Assembly: GCA_002162695.1 (NCBI GenBank)
Contig: MAAM01000011.1
Span: 248,001-312,000 of the forward strand
DNA length: 64,000 bases
Direction: 5' to 3'
Source: Cycloclasticus sp. 46_120_T64
GTDB taxonomy: Bacteria > Pseudomonadota > Gammaproteobacteria > Methylococcales > Cycloclasticaceae
Each line of letters starts with the position of its first letter. The stretch's first letter is position 1. Below the pieces are notes generated by a model. It had not been told where the DNA came from. It did not search any database and saw only the letters and a list, made by a program, of their open reading frames with translations. Below, one piece after another: positions 60,386 through 64,000 of this stretch. Position numbers and translations under genes: made by a program.

Positions 60386-60684
60386 TCACTGAGTCTGATA
60401 TACCCTGACAGCCTTGATAGCTGTTAGAAATAGTTTCATTAGTTCAGGTTTATCGATGGATGACCTCGCTATTTTAAATGCCGCGTCCGAGCTTTTTTCC
60501 CGGGAAGGGAGTAGCCTGGCCAACCGTGCTGCTGAATGATTTTATCTAACTCTTCTGTATTCGATATTCGCAACTCTTCGAACTCTCTAGGAACACCTTC
60601 AAAACGATTGCCGTTCTGTGTCAATGTGTTCCACATACTCAATTCTGTTTCTGCTAATGAAACCAGGGTGTTCTGAAGATCCAT
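60386..60684 (-). pseudogene. DUF6624-like gene with frameshift
   Basis: The first frame gives 71 residues ending HGWPGYSLPGKKARTRHLK; the family's central motif is HGWPG. Continuing in the neighbouring frame from the GGGAAAAAAG run gives EKSSDAAFKIARSSIDKPEL and MKLFLTAIKAV, which matches the expected continuation of such proteins. One base appears to be lost in the homopolymer near 60500. Even the repaired frame stops early, so the gene is probably decayed; a sequencing error for the shift alone is possible. Confidence 0.6.
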
Positions 60685-60796
60685 ATAAAATGGTCCTATG
60701 TCGGTCTAATGCTACATTCTGCGGGAATTGGTGGCATCAGGGAATTAGTTTTCTATTAGCATCTGTTATATCTTATGCCAATGAACACCTTATCGT

Positions 60797-61669
60797 TCAG
60801 TAACTCAACTCCTGCGAAAAGGCCTTTGTTAAATGCTGCATGACCAATTTGATTCTTTCTACATTACGTAAGTCAGGGTGGGTTAACAACCATAGGTGAC
60901 TGGGACCTGCCTCTTTAACGCCAAATAACCTAATGAGTTCAGGCCTAAGCTGATCGTCAGGTAAAAATGCCAAGCCTTGCCCTGATTCTACAAAGTAAGA
61001 CATCGTCGTCAAATCATCGCAGCGTGTTGTAACTTGCTGAGCAAAGTGTTTGTCCAGCCAGGTGAACGCTGGCACACGACTCAAGGCACCTGTAGCGCCA
61101 ATGAGAGAATGATTGTTCAGTTCCTGCATATCGCTAGGTAAACCAAACGCATCTTTATATTTTTTGCTGCCAAAAATACTCCAATTCAGAGTGCCCACTT
61201 GCCTTCCAATCAGGTGATCGGGTGGTGCTGACGAGGTAGCACGTACTGCAATATCGGCTTGACGGTTTGACATGTTGAACTCTTGATTGCTAACCAATAA
61301 TTCAATCTGTATCTCTGGGTATTGTCGGTTAAAGTCGGAGATATAGCGGGGTAAATAACGATAAGCGATATTGTTGGGGGCGGTGATCTTAACAATACCC
61401 TTAGGCTGAACATCTTTACCAACAATGTGGCGATCGATGCCATCAAAAGAGCTTTCGATACTTTCTGCAAGCCCCAGTAGTTCATGGCCCAGTGTAGTCA
61501 ATTCGTAGCGGTTATTGATACGCTCAAATAGTTTCCCGCCTATCTCTTCCTCAAAGGCATGCAAACGCCTGAAAATGGTTGAATGGTTAACAACAAGCTC
61601 ATTGGCCGCTCCAGATAAAGATCCGCGACGAGCAATCGCTAGAAATACCTTCAATGAATTCCAATCCAT
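60797..61669 (-). CDS. LysR family transcriptional regulator
   Basis: 290 aa. The N-terminal winged helix is DWNSLKVFLAIARRGSLSGA, then HSTIFRRLHAFEEEIG. The C-terminal effector domain starts with GIVKITAPNNIAYRYLP and contains QADIAVRATSSAPPDHLIGR. It is divergent from a DoxX gene and upstream of a DODA-type dioxygenase, the usual trio, so it probably controls both. The effector is unknown. Confidence 0.92.
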   Translation of the reverse strand: MDWNSLKVFLAIARRGSLSGAANELVVNHSTIFRRLHAFEEEIGGKLFERINNRYELTTLGHELLGLAESIESSFDGIDRHIVGKDVQPKGIVKITAPNNIAYRYLPRYISDFNRQYPEIQIELLVSNQEFNMSNRQADIAVRATSSAPPDHLIGRQVGTLNWSIFGSKKYKDAFGLPSDMQELNNHSLIGATGALSRVPAFTWLDKHFAQQVTTRCDDLTTMSYFVESGQGLAFLPDDQLRPELIRLFGVKEAGPSHLWLLTHPDLRNVERIKLVMQHLTKAFSQELSY

Positions 61670-61781
61670 ACAGTCCTTTTAGTTGCATTTTTGCAATGTT
61701 GATTTGCATATTTTGCCAATAGATATGCGAATACGCAAGACATATGATATGCAGATACTTACATGAACGGAGATAAGCCCA
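61670..61781. promoter_or_regulatory. LysR/DoxX divergent promoter region
   Basis: Contains TTGCATTTTTGCAA (an inverted TGCA repeat) and further ATTTGCATATTTTGCCAAT and ATATGC elements, fitting T-N11-A-type LysR sites. Confidence 0.4.
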
Positions 61782-62198
61782 ATGAACCAGTTAGTTAATT
61801 CAGATACCAGCGCATTTATATTACGCGTTTCGCTCGGCACGATCCTGTTAGCGCATAGCCTCTATCTGAAACTGTTCGTGTTTACCTTGGCTGGTACGGC
61901 TCAATATTTCGGTTCGATTGGATTACCCGAAGTATTCGCCTATATTGTTTTTACGGTTGAAGTACTCTCTGGTTTGGCACTGTTATTAGGTTTCAATACT
62001 TGCTTGTTTTCAGCGCTGGTTATCCCCGTTTTACTCGGCGCTACTTGGGCGCACTCTAGCAATGGATGGTTGTTTAGTAATACCGGAGGAGGCTGGGAAT
62101 ACCCGTTATTGCTCAGCTTAATGGCGCTCGTACAGGTCGGCCTAGGAGATGGGAAATTCGCTGTCAGCTCTTATCTTCATCAAGACAATCACTTATAA
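61782..62198 (+). CDS. DoxX family membrane protein
   Basis: 138 aa with four hydrophobic segments (about 12-30, 45-64, 68-86, 103-122), the DoxX plan: FILRVSLGTILLAHSLYLKL, FGSIGLPEVFAYIVFTVE, LLLGFNTCLFSALVIPVLLG, WEYPLLLSLMALVQVGLG. Function is uncertain (a membrane partner in thiol or quinone redox for some members). It is divergent from its probable LysR regulator. Confidence 0.88.
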   Translation: MNQLVNSDTSAFILRVSLGTILLAHSLYLKLFVFTLAGTAQYFGSIGLPEVFAYIVFTVEVLSGLALLLGFNTCLFSALVIPVLLGATWAHSSNGWLFSNTGGGWEYPLLLSLMALVQVGLGDGKFAVSSYLHQDNHL

Positions 62199-62424
62199 GG
62201 TCATCGGGGAAGGGCTCCATGGAACACAACATTTAAATTGATAGCTGCTGTGGGCTTGCCGATACGTGGACGTATTTGGCAGCTTCATTGATATATATAC
62301 GTTCGTTAATTGAGTGAAGTGTCAGCAGTGGCGAAGTGTATGAAATGAAGCCAATGTGTTCAACAAGTGGTATCAGAAGATGATCCAAATATTGTGCTCG
62401 AATTGCTGACAAATCAAATCAGAA

Positions 62425-63234
62425 TTACCACAGGAAAGCGCTCGCTTTTTTTCCAATAACGTTACCATCAAATACTAGTTCAGCAGCCGAGTTAGAAAAT
62501 CCATAACAAACATGTAAGGGCAATAAATGCTCTTCTCTAGGGTGACAATATCGGGCAAAAGGGGCATCCGCCCATGTTTCTAATTGTTGATCTCTATCAT
62601 GAGCTGTCATTTGCTCATCGGTGCATGTATCAATAAGCCAGCGTTCGAAGGCTTCATTTTTTTCATCCGGACAACCGCTGGCCTGGAAAAACTCTCGCAT
62701 ATTATGAAATGAAAGCCCTGAGCCAATGACTAATACATTATCATTTCTTAACCCTGCTAATGCTCTACCCATTTGGATGTGCGCTTTTGGCTCAAGGTTA
62801 CTTAAAAGAGATAATTGCACACAAGGAATATTTGCCTCAGGAAACATAATGGTTAACGGAACAAATACTCCATGATCAAAACCACGTTTATCATCCAGCC
62901 TGGCTTCAATTCCACTATCCCGTAGTAAATTATAAATTTTTTCTGCCAATGCTGGGCTGCCTAATGCGGGGTATTGGATGTTATAGCTTTCATCAGGGAA
63001 ACCAGAATAATCATAAATTAACGAAGGCGCTTTCCCACTCGTAATGGTTGCCTTATCTTCTTCCCAATGCGCACTGATAATGAGTATCGCTGATGGTTTT
63101 CCCAAAGTTGGCGTAATCGTTTGTAAGAAAGCGACCATCTCTTGATGACTGTTATCACCCAGCAGCGGTAAAGGCCCACCACCATGTGGAATGAATAACA
63201 CGTTACTGAGTTTATTATTTATTTTTTCATCCAT
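62425..63234 (-). CDS. DODA-type extradiol dioxygenase (YgiD-like)
   Basis: 269 aa class III extradiol/LigB-superfamily protein. Zinc or iron ligands are visible as His17 (IPHGGGP), His56 (SAHWEE) and His121 (GFDHGVF), with YPALGSPALAEKI and SGLSFHNMREF. Family members cleave catechol rings such as DOPA. It is part of the common LysR/DoxX/DODA neighbourhood and separated from the catabolic operons, so a role in the main pathway is not implied. Confidence 0.88.
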   Translation of the reverse strand: MDEKINNKLSNVLFIPHGGGPLPLLGDNSHQEMVAFLQTITPTLGKPSAILIISAHWEEDKATITSGKAPSLIYDYSGFPDESYNIQYPALGSPALAEKIYNLLRDSGIEARLDDKRGFDHGVFVPLTIMFPEANIPCVQLSLLSNLEPKAHIQMGRALAGLRNDNVLVIGSGLSFHNMREFFQASGCPDEKNEAFERWLIDTCTDEQMTAHDRDQQLETWADAPFARYCHPREEHLLPLHVCYGFSNSAAELVFDGNVIGKKASAFLW

Positions 63235-63612
63235 ACTTATCGGTGCGTCGTTAGTTTATTGGTAGTGGTACTAGGGCCGCGCAACAAGCGCCGCTTGGTA
63301 GGGAAGCCGGGAGAGGGGCGTTTAAACCAGCTGTCATACTTTTAATGACTCACTGTTTTTGAGAATACATTGATGACTATGACTCCCGCTAAAATTAACA
63401 GGGTTTGTAATGATAATAACGCATCAGCTGATCCAATAAGCTCTTAGATTTAGGCTGAAAAAAAACCTTCCGAGTTATGTTTGTTTTTAAAATCCATAAG
63501 GCAGCATTGCCCATGTTTGGTATGTTAATATCATAATACATGGAAGTTCCACCCAGCTATATACAATAAATATCAGGGTAATGACTTCCGCTTATTAACA
63601 CTGTTATGTTTA
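63235..63612. other. Gene-free spacer
   Basis: A 378-base stretch with no convincing ORF, repeat, attC-like site or RNA gene. Confidence 0.5.
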
Positions 63613-63819
63613 ATGAGCGCGGCGAATAAGGTGGAGTACATCGTTAAAATGGATCAAGTATTTTACCCAGTGCCTGCATATCTGGATGCAATAGTAGAAA
63701 GGCTGTCGAAGCGGAACTGGTTAGTACATAATTTTAACCTTAGCGAAGACGACGACCTTTATAACCCAGCAAACTATCTACAAAATTTAGAGTTTGATGG
63801 CACTATTAATATGTATTAA
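63613..63819 (+). CDS. Hypothetical protein, 68 aa
   Basis: Acidic small protein, no recognised domain, no clear RBS. It might be the start or remnant of a larger element. The last 180 bases of the window hold nothing recognisable. Confidence 0.4.
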   Translation: MSAANKVEYIVKMDQVFYPVPAYLDAIVERLSKRNWLVHNFNLSEDDDLYNPANYLQNLEFDGTINMY

Positions 63820-64000
63820 TAGTCGATCTAAATATTTATCAATTTCTTTTAAATATAGTTAAAAAACCGAATCCAATTCCAATTTTTAGAGATGCCGCTT
63901 CTCTACTAGTTTTCTGTCAAATTACAAATATCAATATTGACCCTACTTTTTCAGTATAAAAAAAATAAGGGGTCATGTGTATTTTACAATTAAATATTCG

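Noticed and set aside
62425-63234. DODA-type dioxygenase as the ring-cleaving enzyme of the main pathway
   Set aside because: It lies in a separate LysR/DoxX/DODA unit common in unrelated bacteria and is far from the CoA-ester operons.

Overview
The window looks like a chromosomal catabolic region of a heterotrophic, probably marine, Gammaproteobacterium of moderate GC content. The evidence is the Gram-negative envelope genes (DUF1302, porin, RND), bacterial-type sigma70 and sigma54 promoters, and relatives typical of that class (YcbL-like, DUF4197, GDCCVxC, DODA/DoxX/LysR). No rRNA, tRNA, CRISPR array or insertion sequence was seen. Species assignment is not possible from the sequence alone.

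Layout. 1-8220: oxidation and activation genes (a truncated aldehyde dehydrogenase, a zinc alcohol dehydrogenase, a PaaI thioesterase, an AMP-forming ligase, a second aldehyde dehydrogenase, a TetR regulator and two further thioesterases). 8439-13266: a tightly overlapping operon of ECHDC1-like crotonase, split B12-dependent acyl-CoA mutase (large and small subunits), class III CoA-transferase and MeaB-type GTPase. It has the same functional set as the E. coli Sbm operon but different building blocks. 13444-17540: AMP ligase, a thiolase-fold protein lacking the nucleophilic Cys together with its DUF35 partner, and a BadI/MenB-like crotonase. 18394-31252: an Atu-like (acyclic terpene utilisation) set of SDR, AtuD-, AtuC-, AtuE-, AtuF- and AtuA-like genes, followed by two tandem paralogous ligases and an AliB-like acyl-CoA dehydrogenase. 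31352-33292: an acetyl-CoA synthetase relative with an enlarged acyl pocket. 33489-36518: small housekeeping or unknown genes. 36853-38793: an AcoR/AcxR-type sigma54 activator. 39247-47693: a YCF48-like, RND/MMPL, DUF1302, DUF1329 and HEAT-repeat envelope cluster. 47900-55032: acetone carboxylase subunits alpha, gamma and beta behind a near-consensus sigma54 promoter, followed by an acetoacetate-CoA-ligase candidate. 55276-64000: miscellaneous genes (CSD-DUF1294, ligase, two GNATs, porin, a frameshifted DUF6624-like gene, LysR/DoxX/DODA dioxygenase).

How the parts could work together (inference). The gene content fits degradation of a branched and probably alicyclic or terpenoid carboxylic acid: alcohol to aldehyde to acid, CoA activation by several ligases, dehydrogenation, carboxylation and hydration of methyl-branched acyl-CoAs (Atu), and ring or chain cleavage (BadI-like). 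Tertiary beta-hydroxyacyl-CoAs might then be cleaved by the thiolase-fold/DUF35 pair acting as a retro-aldolase. If that cleavage releases acetone, the sigma54-controlled acetone carboxylase and the acetoacetate ligase would recover it as acetoacetyl-CoA. The mutase, decarboxylase-like and CoA-transferase operon would handle a branched dicarboxyl intermediate. The operons around 8.3, 13.4 and 19.3 kb share a dyad operator, TAACAnnTGTTA, and so probably form one regulon, possibly under a TetR protein such as the one at 6187-6777.
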